Part shown: one piece after another, positions 51,026 through 59,779 of the stretch
How the letters are laid out: each line of letters opens with the position of its first letter
How positions within the stretch are numbered: the stretch's first letter is position 1
Assembly: GCA_910575475.1 (NCBI GenBank)
Contig: CAJTGD010000009.1
Span: 1 to 64,000 of the forward strand
Direction of reading: 5' to 3'
DNA length: 64,000 nt
Source: Lachnospiraceae bacterium
GTDB taxonomy: Bacteria; Bacillota; Clostridia; Lachnospirales; Lachnospiraceae
Program-made: the position numbers and the translations under genes
The notes under the pieces: model-generated
Databases searched by the model: none
What the model was told of the DNA's origin: nothing
Seen by the model: only the letters and a program-made list of their open reading frames with translations

Positions 51026-51988
51026 TCAACGTTCCTTCAAATTTTTCAAAAATGCATCCGCCAGCTCGGGCCAGACTGTCACTTCGGGTTCCGGTACTCT
51101 TACTTCTCCTGCATGCCGCTTTTCCTGCTCTTCCCATTCTGCCCGGACCCTTTCCGGTACAGTAACCTCCCCCGACTTCACCTTCCGCATCACACAGACC
51201 AGCTGTTCCTCCGTATACAGGCTCATATGCACTCCGTTTGCCCAGTCTTCATCTGCCAGGGAAAGCCCATGCTTCCCTCTGGTGAACATATGGAACGCAC
51301 AGGGAACCCCTTTTTCCCTGCATGCCCGGACATACATCTCGCTGTTCTCCACCGGCACTGTCTCATCCGTTGCAGTGGCCCACAAAAAACAGGGCGGCGT
51401 CTGTTCGGTGACCTGCTTTTCCAGAGACATATATTCCAGCTCTTCCGCCGAAGCACCCTCTCCCAGCAATGCAACAAAAGAACCTCTGTGCGCCCCATCC
51501 CCGGAAGTAATGACCGGGTAGCTCAGGATCGCCGAATCCGGCCGGTTTGAGATCCCGCTGTATTCGGCCGAATTGTCTCCGATATCCTCATAATGTACGC
51601 ACAGACTGCCGCACAGATGCCCGCCTGCCGAGAATCCGCAGACGGTCAGTTCGTCTTCGATCACTGCAAATGCATCCGCATTTTTCCGAATATAGCGGAC
51701 TGCACGGGAGATATCCTTCAGCGGCTGAAGCTTTAACGGAACCGACTGGAGAAAATTGACGGTATACGTCAGCACAAAGGTCTGATACCCTTTCTCATAG
51801 AATTTCCGCGCCACCAGTTCCCCCTCTGACGGTGCGACCACGCAGTAGGCCCCACCCGGTACTACCAGGATACATGGCCGTTTTACATCATCCTCATGGA
51901 TATAGGAGACGATATTCGGTACAAATCCAAAGGCATGGTCATAGGAATATTCTCCCGGCTGCCAGATTTTGTAAGATTCTGTTTTCAT
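51026..51988 (-). CDS. Alpha/beta hydrolase, acetyl-esterase type
   Basis: 320 residues, cytosolic. It has an oxyanion-hole region PCILVVPGGAYCVVAPSEGE, the nucleophile elbow VCGFSAGGHLCG with Ser, an acidic residue in ATATDETVPVEN and a His in FTRGKHGLSLAD. This resembles carbohydrate esterases such as acetylxylan esterase-related BD-FAE hydrolases. Whether it deacetylates xylan or another ester cannot be told. The last 60 residues are a Glu/Val-rich helical extension. It has its own consensus promoter. Confidence 0.85.
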   Translation of the reverse strand: MKTESYKIWQPGEYSYDHAFGFVPNIVSYIHEDDVKRPCILVVPGGAYCVVAPSEGELVARKFYEKGYQTFVLTYTVNFLQSVPLKLQPLKDISRAVRYIRKNADAFAVIEDELTVCGFSAGGHLCGSLCVHYEDIGDNSAEYSGISNRPDSAILSYPVITSGDGAHRGSFVALLGEGASAEELEYMSLEKQVTEQTPPCFLWATATDETVPVENSEMYVRACREKGVPCAFHMFTRGKHGLSLADEDWANGVHMSLYTEEQLVCVMRKVKSGEVTVPERVRAEWEEQEKRHAGEVRVPEPEVTVWPELADAFLKNLKER

Positions 51989-52071
51989 GTTCTGCTTCCT
52001 CCGTGTCTATATTTTGCTGTTGAAATATTCTTGCGTCACTTTTCATTGCTTCTTTAAACCTTTCCGCTTCA

Positions 52072-52100
52072 ATTGTAACTAAAAGCGTACACGTTGTCAA
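52072..52100 (-). promoter_or_regulatory. Promoter of the esterase gene
   Basis: Consensus TTGACA (52095-52100) and TACAAT (52072-52077) with a 17-base spacer on the minus strand, about 85 bases upstream of the start. Confidence 0.85.
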
Positions 52101-52115
52101 TTCGGATTACATAAC

Positions 52116-52160
52116 AAAAGATCCCGGCATCCATCATTTGCCGGATGCCGGGATCTTTTT
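52116..52160 (-). terminator. PFOR terminator
   Basis: 17-bp perfect stem AAAAGATCCCGGCATCC with its complement ending at 52159, T-runs on both sides. It ends the PFOR gene on the minus strand. Confidence 0.92.
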
Positions 52161-52218
52161 ATCATTTTTTACTATTCACACTTTAAATCCCCGCTGTAAA
52201 ACGCAGATTCTTTCTCTC

Positions 52219-55200
52219 TTAGTCTTCTCCGTAGAGTGTTACCAGCTTCTTCAGATAAGCATATCTTTCCATAGCTTCCTTCTCATTCTGTGCGAAGAGT
52301 TTTGCAGCCTTCTCCGGATTTGCTCTCTTCAATGCGTTGTAACGAACCTCTCCGTCAAGGAATGCCTGGTATTCTTCACCCTTTGGCTCCTTGCTGTCCA
52401 GAGTGAACTTGTTGCCTTCCGCAGCCGGATTGTACCGGAAGTTGTTCCAGTATCCGCACTCAACCGCAAGCTGTTCCTCTGTCTGAGCCTTGCTCATGCC
52501 CTTCTTGATACCATGGTTGATACATGGAGCGTAAGCAATGATCAGTGACGGTCCCGGATAAGCCTCTGCCTCGGAGATTGCCTTTACGGTCTGGTTGAAG
52601 TCCGCACCCATGGCGATCTGTGCTACGTATACATAGCCATAGCTCATCGCGATGCCTGCCAAGTCTTTCTTCTTGGTCTCTTTTCCGCCTGCGGCGAACT
52701 GCGCGGTTGCACCGGTCTTGGTCGCCTTGGAGGACTGTCCGCCTGTGTTGGAGTAAACTTCGGTATCAAATACCATCACGTTGATGTCTTTTCCGCTTGC
52801 AAGCACGTGGTCAACACCGCCGAATCCGATATCGTAAGCCCATCCGTCACCGCCGAATACCCACTGGGATTTCTTTGCAAGGAAGTCTTTTTCCTTGAGC
52901 AGCTCTGCTCTTTCCGGACATCCGCATCCGCATGCTTCCAGAGCAGCTACCAGCTTGTCTGTAGCAGCGCCGTTTTCCGCACCGATGTTAAAGGTATCCA
53001 GATATTCCTTAGCCGCAGCCTTCACGTCCTCATTGTCTCCGCTTTCCGCCAGCTTCTCCACTTTTACTTTCAGACGGTCTCTGATGGTATTCTGAGCAAG
53101 CAGCATACCATAGCCGAACTCTGCGTTATCCTCGAACAGGGAGTTAGACCATGCAGGTCCTCTTCCGTTGGCATCTACGGTATATGGTGTAGACGGTGAA
53201 GAGTTGCCCCAGATGGAGGAACATCCTGTTGCGTTTGCAATATACATCCTGTCACCGAACAGCTGGGTGATCAGTTTTGCGTAAGGTGTCTCGCCGCAGC
53301 CCGCGCATGCGCCTGAGAATTCAAGCAATGGCTGTTTAAACTGGCTTCCCTTTACAGTAGCCGGTTTGAACTTCGCGACTACTTCCGGTTTTACAGGAAT
53401 CTCCACGCCAAAATCGAAGCCCTTCTGTACGGTCTCCACATTTGCTTCCATGTTTTCCATAACCAGAGCCTTCTCGCCCTTTTTGCCCGGACATACATTC
53501 GCACAGGAACCGCATCCCGTACAGTCAAGGCCGGACACGGTGATGGCAAACTTCATCTCCGGCATACCGGTCATCGGCAGGGTTGCCTGTCCTTCCGGAA
53601 CCTTTGCAGCCTCTTCCTCTGTCAGAGCTACCGGACGGATAACAGCGTGCGGACATACGTACGCACAGCGGTTACACTGGATACAGTTCTCCGGCTTCCA
53701 GATCGGGATATCTACCGCGATACCGCGCTTCTCGTATGCGGAGGAGCCGGACGGGGTAGAGCCGTCTACATAGTCCTTGAACGCGGATACCGGGAGGGAA
53801 TTTCCTTCCTGTGCATTCACCTTCGCCTGGATATTCTTTACAAAATCAACCACGTCTTTTCTTCCGTCTTCACTTACATGCGGAACGGTCAGACCTTCGT
53901 CAGCAGCGCCCTTCCAGCTGTCCGGAACTGCTACTTCTACAACCTGCTTCGCGCCTGCGTCAATGGCGTCATAGTTCATCTGAACGATCTTGTCGCCCTT
54001 TCTTCCGTAGGTCGCCTTTGCAGCCTTCTTCATCAGGTCGATGGCTTCCTCTTCCGGAATGATGGCTGCCAGCTTGAAGAACGCAGACTGCAGCACGGTA
54101 TTGATACGTCCGCCAAGTCCGATCTCCTTACCGATCTTGATACCGTCGATGGTGTAGAACTTGATGCCGTGGTTTGCGATAAACGCCTTTACCTGTCCCG
54201 GAAGATGCTTGTCCAGTCCTTCTGCGTCCCATGGGCAGTTCAGAAGGAAGGTACCGCCGTCTACCAGCTCCTGTACCATGTTGTACTTGTCAATATAAGA
54301 CGGATTGTGGCATGCAACAAAGTTCGCCTGGCGGATCAGGTAGGTGGACTTGATCGGGGATTTACCAAAACGCAGGTGGGACATGGTCACGCCGCCTGAC
54401 TTCTTGGAATCATAATCAAAGTACGCCTGTGCATACATATCCGTGTTGTCGCCGATGATCTTGATGGAGTTCTTGTTCGCTCCAACCGTACCGTCTGCGC
54501 CCAGTCCCCAGAACTTGCAGTTGATGGTTCCTTCCGGTGTCGTAACCAAAGGAGCGCCTGCATCCAAAGACAGGTTGGTCACATCGTCTTCGATACCGAT
54601 GGTGAACAGCTTCTTCTCTGTATTCTTCAGTACGGCTACGATCTGTGCCGGTGTGGTATCCTTTGAACCCAGTCCGTAACGTCCGGAAAGTACCGGAACC
54701 GCGTCGAACTTCGTGCCCTTCAATGCCGCAACAACATCCAGGTACAGAGGCTCGCCCAGAGCGCCCGGCTCTTTTGTCCTGTCAAGGACGGAGATGGTCT
54801 TCACGGAATCCGGAATCGCATCGATCAGTGCCTGCGCGGAGAACGGTCTGTAAAGACGTACCTTTACAACACCCACCTTCTCGCCTGCCGCAAGCAAATA
54901 GTCAATGGTCTCCTCGATGGTATCACATACGGAACCCATTGCAACGATCACGCGCTCTGCGTCCGGCGCGCCATAGTAGTTGAACAGCTTATAATCTGTA
55001 CCGATCTTCGCGTTCACCTTGTTCATATAATCCTGAACGATTCCCGGAAGGGCATCATAGTATGGATTGCATGCTTCTCTTGCCTGGAAGAAGATATCCG
55101 GGTTCTGAGCGGAACCTCTCTGGCATGGGTGATTCGGATTCAGCGCATGAGCACGGAACTCGTCGATCGCGTCCATATTGACCAGGTCTTTCAAGTCTTC

Positions 55201-55764
55201 GTAATCCCAGGTTTCGATTTTCTGGATCTCGTGGGAGGTTCTGAATCCGTCGAAGAAGTTGATAAACGGAATCTTGCCTTCAAGAGCCGCGCAATGAGCA
55301 ACCGCTGTCAAGTCCATTACTTCCTGTACGCTGGATTCACAGAGCATAGCCGCGCCTGTCTGGCGGCATGCATATACGTCGGAATGGTCTCCGAAGATGG
55401 AGAGCGCGTGGCTCGCGATCGCGCGGGCGGATACGTTGAACACGCCTGGCAGCTGCTCGCCTGCTACTTTATATAAGTTAGGAATCATCAGAAGTAATCC
55501 CTGTGATGCTGTAAATGTTGTAGTCAAAGCTCCTGCGGATAAGGAACCGTGTACAGCCCCGGCTGCACCTGCCTCGGACTGCATCTCTGTCACCTGTACG
55601 GTCTGTCCGAAGATATTCTCTCTTCCCTCGGTTGCCCACTCGTCAACATGCTCGGGCATAACAGATGATGGGGTGATGGGGTAGATCGCTGCAACCTCAG
55701 TATACGCGTAGGAAACATGAGCTGCGGCCTGATTACCATCCATGGTCTTCATTTTTCTTGCCAT
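52219..55764 (-). CDS. nifJ: Pyruvate:ferredoxin (flavodoxin) oxidoreductase
   Basis: Central anaerobic step: pyruvate + CoA to acetyl-CoA + CO2 with reduced ferredoxin. The 1181-residue single-chain enzyme has the pyruvate-binding domain I (AAIYPITPSSVMPE), the gamma-like domain, a 2[4Fe-4S] ferredoxin domain (CIQCNRCAYVCPHAVI and CTGCGSCANVCPG), and the TPP domain with an extra cluster (SGACAGCGETPY) and GDGWAYDIGFGG. All cluster cysteines are present. AGGAGG is correctly spaced. Monocistronic with its own promoter and a strong terminator. Confidence 0.97.
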   Translation of the reverse strand: MARKMKTMDGNQAAAHVSYAYTEVAAIYPITPSSVMPEHVDEWATEGRENIFGQTVQVTEMQSEAGAAGAVHGSLSAGALTTTFTASQGLLLMIPNLYKVAGEQLPGVFNVSARAIASHALSIFGDHSDVYACRQTGAAMLCESSVQEVMDLTAVAHCAALEGKIPFINFFDGFRTSHEIQKIETWDYEDLKDLVNMDAIDEFRAHALNPNHPCQRGSAQNPDIFFQAREACNPYYDALPGIVQDYMNKVNAKIGTDYKLFNYYGAPDAERVIVAMGSVCDTIEETIDYLLAAGEKVGVVKVRLYRPFSAQALIDAIPDSVKTISVLDRTKEPGALGEPLYLDVVAALKGTKFDAVPVLSGRYGLGSKDTTPAQIVAVLKNTEKKLFTIGIEDDVTNLSLDAGAPLVTTPEGTINCKFWGLGADGTVGANKNSIKIIGDNTDMYAQAYFDYDSKKSGGVTMSHLRFGKSPIKSTYLIRQANFVACHNPSYIDKYNMVQELVDGGTFLLNCPWDAEGLDKHLPGQVKAFIANHGIKFYTIDGIKIGKEIGLGGRINTVLQSAFFKLAAIIPEEEAIDLMKKAAKATYGRKGDKIVQMNYDAIDAGAKQVVEVAVPDSWKGAADEGLTVPHVSEDGRKDVVDFVKNIQAKVNAQEGNSLPVSAFKDYVDGSTPSGSSAYEKRGIAVDIPIWKPENCIQCNRCAYVCPHAVIRPVALTEEEAAKVPEGQATLPMTGMPEMKFAITVSGLDCTGCGSCANVCPGKKGEKALVMENMEANVETVQKGFDFGVEIPVKPEVVAKFKPATVKGSQFKQPLLEFSGACAGCGETPYAKLITQLFGDRMYIANATGCSSIWGNSSPSTPYTVDANGRGPAWSNSLFEDNAEFGYGMLLAQNTIRDRLKVKVEKLAESGDNEDVKAAAKEYLDTFNIGAENGAATDKLVAALEACGCGCPERAELLKEKDFLAKKSQWVFGGDGWAYDIGFGGVDHVLASGKDINVMVFDTEVYSNTGGQSSKATKTGATAQFAAGGKETKKKDLAGIAMSYGYVYVAQIAMGADFNQTVKAISEAEAYPGPSLIIAYAPCINHGIKKGMSKAQTEEQLAVECGYWNNFRYNPAAEGNKFTLDSKEPKGEEYQAFLDGEVRYNALKRANPEKAAKLFAQNEKEAMERYAYLKKLVTLYGED

Positions 55765-55821
55765 TGTTTGCTCCTCCTTAATTAGTACATTGTAAAAGTT
55801 TTAATTTTCACATGTGAGTTT

Positions 55822-55850
55822 ATTATATCCCCAAAATTTGTAAAAGTCTA
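55822..55850 (-). promoter_or_regulatory. Promoter of the PFOR gene
   Basis: TATAAT (55822-55827) with TAGACT (55845-55850) 17 bases upstream on the minus strand. The -35 is weak. Confidence 0.6.
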
Positions 55851-55905
55851 TAGAAAGAATCATGGTTTTTTGTTTATTTTTGGGTACAAGGCCGAAGCAT
55901 TTTTT

Positions 55906-57289
55906 TTACGCCTCAGCCTTTTTCACAATATTTTCAATCTTGCAGGTATGCTTTTTCGTTTTGACACTGTAATTGACGCCAACCAGCAGAAGCTCCCCTT
56001 CATATCCGAACTGTTTTATAACATGCGTATAATTTTTATCCTTTATTTGTGTAACTGCTCCCTCCGCACTTTTGTTCCATTTTAATTCAATCAGAAGTGC
56101 CGGCTTTTCTGATGCCCTGCCAGGCAGAAAAAGAATGTCCGAATATCCTTTTCCACTTGCCAGCTCTTCAAATTTCAGATAATGATCCACGCAGCTTAAG
56201 TATGCCATAACAACCACAGATCTTAATGCCTGCTCGTCGTTATAGAATTTGGGAGCCGTATTGGCTTCATGAGCCGCCTCCAAAATTTCAGCCACCGCAT
56301 CGCCGTCCATCCTAAGCGTTGCCTCCAACAGCCGTTCGGACTGCCGGATTACTTCAACCAGTTCTTTTCTCGCCCCATTTTTAATCGCGCGGAGAAATTC
56401 CTCCCGGACTTCCTCATTCGGAATAAAGACCTCTCTGCTGTCAATATCATATGCAAGATATCCCAAATGAACCAGCAGCGTAAGCACATCATCTTTATTG
56501 TTCAGAGAGGTCATACCATTTTTTTGTTTCATGAAAATCAATCCCATATTCCGCACACAGATTCAGAACCTCTTCTTCCGTAAAACCAACGAATTCGGCC
56601 AAAATGCCTGGCTCAAGCATTGTAAATTCACGGAAATCTGTCAATGCGGACTGTGTACCATATTTTTTTATTGGTAAAATTCCTGTCATGTATGCGCCGA
56701 TAATGTACTGTGAAACCTGAGCGCCCTTAAACAAGCCCCGCAATAACCGGATATAAGATTTTTGAAGTTCAGCATCCTCTTTGGCTTCTCGAAACAGAGC
56801 ATCCCACTCGTCTATTACAATGAAAAATTTTCTTCTGGTTTTTGCACTGATCTGCAAGAGCGCCTTAGGGAGGGATTTTATATTTTCTCTCACACAATCT
56901 GGAAATGCTTCCCGAAGCTCTTCAAGTACCTCACTCTGAATATCATCCACTGTACTTTTTATATCCCCGGAATTGGAAATAAACCATGCAATATCCAAAA
57001 AAATCACATCATATTGATTCAAATTTTTTTCAAATCCGGCATCTTTTGTATGTGCAATCTTCAGATCAGCGAACAGCTTCCCGGAATCTGCGCCTTTTGA
57101 ATAATATGCAGCCAGCATCTTAGCCGCAAAGGATTTGCCGAATCTCCTTGGGCGGCTGAAACAGGTCAGTTTTTTTGAGGTCCCAAGGACACTGTTCGTA
57201 TATGCGATCAATTCAGTTTTATCAACATATGGACCGCCTTCCAGAATTTCTGCAAGCCCATCTGCCGATGGATTCAAATATATACCCAT
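55906..57289 (-). pseudogene. AAA-like ATPase/PD-(D/E)XK gene with internal deletion
   Basis: A DUF1703-type gene split into two frames. The upstream part (to 56495) has YVDKTELI, P-loop SRPRRFGKSFAAKML and Walker B FIVIDEWDALF, then runs through KKWYD and stops shortly after. The downstream part resumes at TSLNNKDDVLTLLVHLGYLAYD in another frame and includes the nuclease region ILFLPGRASEKPALLIELKW. Family members have a stretch of perhaps 60-80 residues between KWYDGY and the KDDVLTLL motif, here missing. Deletion with frameshift at about 56510-56530 is the simplest reading. Confidence 0.82.
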
Positions 57290-57354
57290 TCTATTCGACT
57301 GCTCCTTTCCAAAAAAGAGTTTCGCTTGCGAAAATCGCTCCTGCGGCCGGGGCG

Positions 57355-57405
57355 ATACTCACGACAGATTTCGTCAGTCGTGAGTATATCTGACGCTCAG
57401 TATAA
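57355..57405. repeat. Palindrome and R2-like repeat at the ilvA stop
   Basis: An 11-bp stem ATACTCACGAC (57355-57365) with GTCGTGAGTAT (57377-57387) runs into an R2-like segment (57383-57405). The ilvA stop codon (TGA at 57397-57399) is within it. Confidence 0.65.
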
Positions 57406-58611
57406 TTTCGCACTGATATGCTTCGGACGGAATCCTTTCCTCTCCAGAGCCTCCAGGATCCGGTGCTTATGCTCCGTCCCGAATGCCTCCATGGTGATGC
57501 GCAGCTCCACCGCCGCATTCCGGTTGGTGCTGACAAACTGGTTGTGCTCCAGCTTGATGACATTGCCCTGCTCCTCCGCAATGGTGGCGGCCACCCGCAC
57601 CAGTTCGCCCGGCTTATCCGGAAGCAGGACGGATACGGAAAAGATCCGGTCTCTCTGGATCAGTCCGTGCTGTACGATGGAGGACATGGTGATCACGTCC
57701 ATATTGCCTCCGCTTAAGACACAGACCACTTTTTTCCCTCTGCAGTCCAGCTGCTTCAAAGCGGCAACTGACAGGAGTCCGGAATTTTCCACGATCATCT
57801 TGTGGTTCTCCACCATATCCAGAAATGCCCCGATCAGCTCGTCATCCTCCACCAGGAGCATGTCATCCACATTTTCTTTCACATAAGGAAATACATTCTT
57901 TCCCACTGCCTTTACGGCTGTGCCGTCTGCGATCGTGTTGGCTGTTTCCAGCTCCACCACTTCCCCGGCTTCCAGCGCGGCGCTCATGCTGGCCGCTTCG
58001 ATGGGCTCCACTCCCACCACCTTGATCTTCGGATTCAGCATCTTGGCCAGTGTAGCCACCCCGCTGATCAGGCCGCCGCCGCCCACCGGGACCAGGATAT
58101 AATCTACCGTGGGCAGCTCCTGTACGATCTCCATGGCAATGGTCCCCTGGCCGGTTGCCACGTCCAGGTCGTCGAAGGGGTGGACGAAGGTATACCCCTT
58201 TTCCTCGGCCAGTTTTGTGGCATACTCACAGGCATCGTCGTACACATCCCCGTAAAGAATGACTTCCGCGCCGTAGCTCTTGGTCCGGTTGACCTTGATC
58301 AAAGGCGTCACCGTAGGCATGACAATGGTCGCCTTACAGCCAAATGCATTCGCCGCATAGGCCACGCCCTGGGCATGGTTTCCGGCGGAGGCCGTGATCA
58401 GCCCCCGGCTCCTCTCCTCCTCGGAAAGGGTGCTGATCTTGTAGTAGGCTCCCCGCAGCTTATAAGCCCCGGTATGCTGCATATTCTCCGGCTTCAGGTA
58501 CACCCTTCCGCCTGTCTGCTCGCTCAGATAATCGCTGTATACCAGCTTGGTGGAACTGGTCACCCGCTTCACCACTTCCGTGGCATCTTCAAATTTCTCC
58601 AATGTCATCAT
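57397..58611 (-). CDS. ilvA: Threonine ammonia-lyase with ACT domain
   Basis: Deaminates threonine (and serine) to 2-oxobutanoate. The 404-residue protein is a fold-type II PLP enzyme: Schiff-base lysine in HTGAYKLRGA, SAGNHAQG phosphate loop and VPVGGGGLISG. An ACT domain (about 325-404, FSVSVLLPDKPGELVRVA) suggests allosteric control. The single short ACT form is typical of the catabolic/short threonine dehydratase group rather than the two-ACT E. coli IlvA, so tdcB would be an equally fair name. No other isoleucine genes are near. The final codons and stop lie in a dispersed repeat. Confidence 0.9.
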   Translation of the reverse strand: MMTLEKFEDATEVVKRVTSSTKLVYSDYLSEQTGGRVYLKPENMQHTGAYKLRGAYYKISTLSEEERSRGLITASAGNHAQGVAYAANAFGCKATIVMPTVTPLIKVNRTKSYGAEVILYGDVYDDACEYATKLAEEKGYTFVHPFDDLDVATGQGTIAMEIVQELPTVDYILVPVGGGGLISGVATLAKMLNPKIKVVGVEPIEAASMSAALEAGEVVELETANTIADGTAVKAVGKNVFPYVKENVDDMLLVEDDELIGAFLDMVENHKMIVENSGLLSVAALKQLDCRGKKVVCVLSGGNMDVITMSSIVQHGLIQRDRIFSVSVLLPDKPGELVRVAATIAEEQGNVIKLEHNQFVSTNRNAAVELRITMEAFGTEHKHRILEALERKGFRPKHISAKLY

Positions 58612-58683
58612 CTTGGCTCTCTCCTTCCTGTTCCGGAAATTTTCCTGCCTCTCCTTTTATCTCCAGGATTTCCGGTTTTTATT

Positions 58684-59655
58684 TTATGCTTCCTCCTCTG
58701 TCTCATTCTCTTCCGTCTCTTCTTGATCGTCCATATAGAACAGCGCGTTCACAAATTCATCCGCGTCAAATTTCTGCAGGTCGTCGATGGACTCCCCGAC
58801 GCCGATATATTTCACCGGAATGCCCAGCTCCGCCTGGATTGCCACGGCAATCCCGCCCTTTGCCGTTCCGTCCATCTTGGTCAGGATCACTCCGGTAATA
58901 TCCGCCACCTCGTTAAATTCCTTCGCCTGGGCAAGCGCATTCTGCCCTGTGGTGGCATCCAGGACCACCAGTGTTTCATGATAGGCCTCCGGATATTCCC
59001 GCTCAATGACCCGATAGATTTTTTTCAGCTCTTCCATCAGGTTCTTCTTGTTGTGCAGACGCCCCGCCGTATCGCACAGCAGGATGTCCGCCCTTCTCGC
59101 CTTCGCGGCGGCCACCGCGTCAAATACCACGGAAGCCGGATCTGCGCCCTCCTGACCGCCGATCATGTCCACCTGGGCACGGTTCGCCCACTCTTTCAGC
59201 TGTTCCCCTGCCGCCGCACGGAAGGTATCCGCTGCCGCCAGGACCACCTTCTTGTGCTCCGCGCGAAACTTTCCCGCCAGCTTTCCGATGGTGGTGGTCT
59301 TTCCCACGCCGTTGACGCCGATCACAAACACCACCGACTGCCTGTCCTCGAACTCATAGGCTGTCTCGCCCACATCCATCTGCTCCTTGATGCTGTCGAT
59401 CAGGAGCTGCCGACATTCCACCGGCTCCTTGATGTGCCTCTCCTTTACCTTCTCTTTCAGATCTTCGATAATCTCCTCCGTGGTCCGCACCCCCAGGTCA
59501 CCCATGATCAGCGTCTCTTCCAACTCCTCATAGAAATCATCATCGATCTTAGAAAAACCATGGAAAATGCTGTCCATCCCGGACACGATATTGTCTCTCG
59601 TTTTCGTAAGACCCGATACCAGCCGTTTAAAAAAGCCCTGCTTCTCCTCTCCCAT
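58684..59655 (-). CDS. ftsY: Signal recognition particle receptor FtsY
   Basis: Docks SRP-bound ribosomes at the membrane. The 323-residue protein has a short N-terminal charged region instead of the long acidic domain of E. coli, the helical N domain, and the GTPase G domain with GVNGVGKTTTIGKLAG, DTAGRLHNKK and TKMDGTAKGG. It is the last gene of rnc-smc-ftsY, the usual Firmicutes order, after a gap of 124 bp. Confidence 0.97.
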   Translation of the reverse strand: MGEEKQGFFKRLVSGLTKTRDNIVSGMDSIFHGFSKIDDDFYEELEETLIMGDLGVRTTEEIIEDLKEKVKERHIKEPVECRQLLIDSIKEQMDVGETAYEFEDRQSVVFVIGVNGVGKTTTIGKLAGKFRAEHKKVVLAAADTFRAAAGEQLKEWANRAQVDMIGGQEGADPASVVFDAVAAAKARRADILLCDTAGRLHNKKNLMEELKKIYRVIEREYPEAYHETLVVLDATTGQNALAQAKEFNEVADITGVILTKMDGTAKGGIAVAIQAELGIPVKYIGVGESIDDLQKFDADEFVNALFYMDDQEETEENETEEEA

Positions 59656-59779
59656 TTTTACACGCCTCCTTCCGTTTTCTCATTTCATTGTATGCCCGTG
59701 GTTCATCCGGTTCCTTCTATAATCATTGCATGAAGCTTTTGATCTCCATGACATTCTTCTCTGCCGGGCAAATCCCCCG

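Noticed and set aside
49382-57289. Defence island containing both AAA/PD-(D/E)XK genes
   Set aside because: The genes between them are metabolic (esterase, PFOR) and no restriction, CRISPR, toxin-antitoxin or phage gene is present.
57802-59733. Very long plus-strand frame opposite ilvA and ftsY
   Set aside because: Spans two convincing genes on the other strand; it is only an open reverse frame caused by codon bias.
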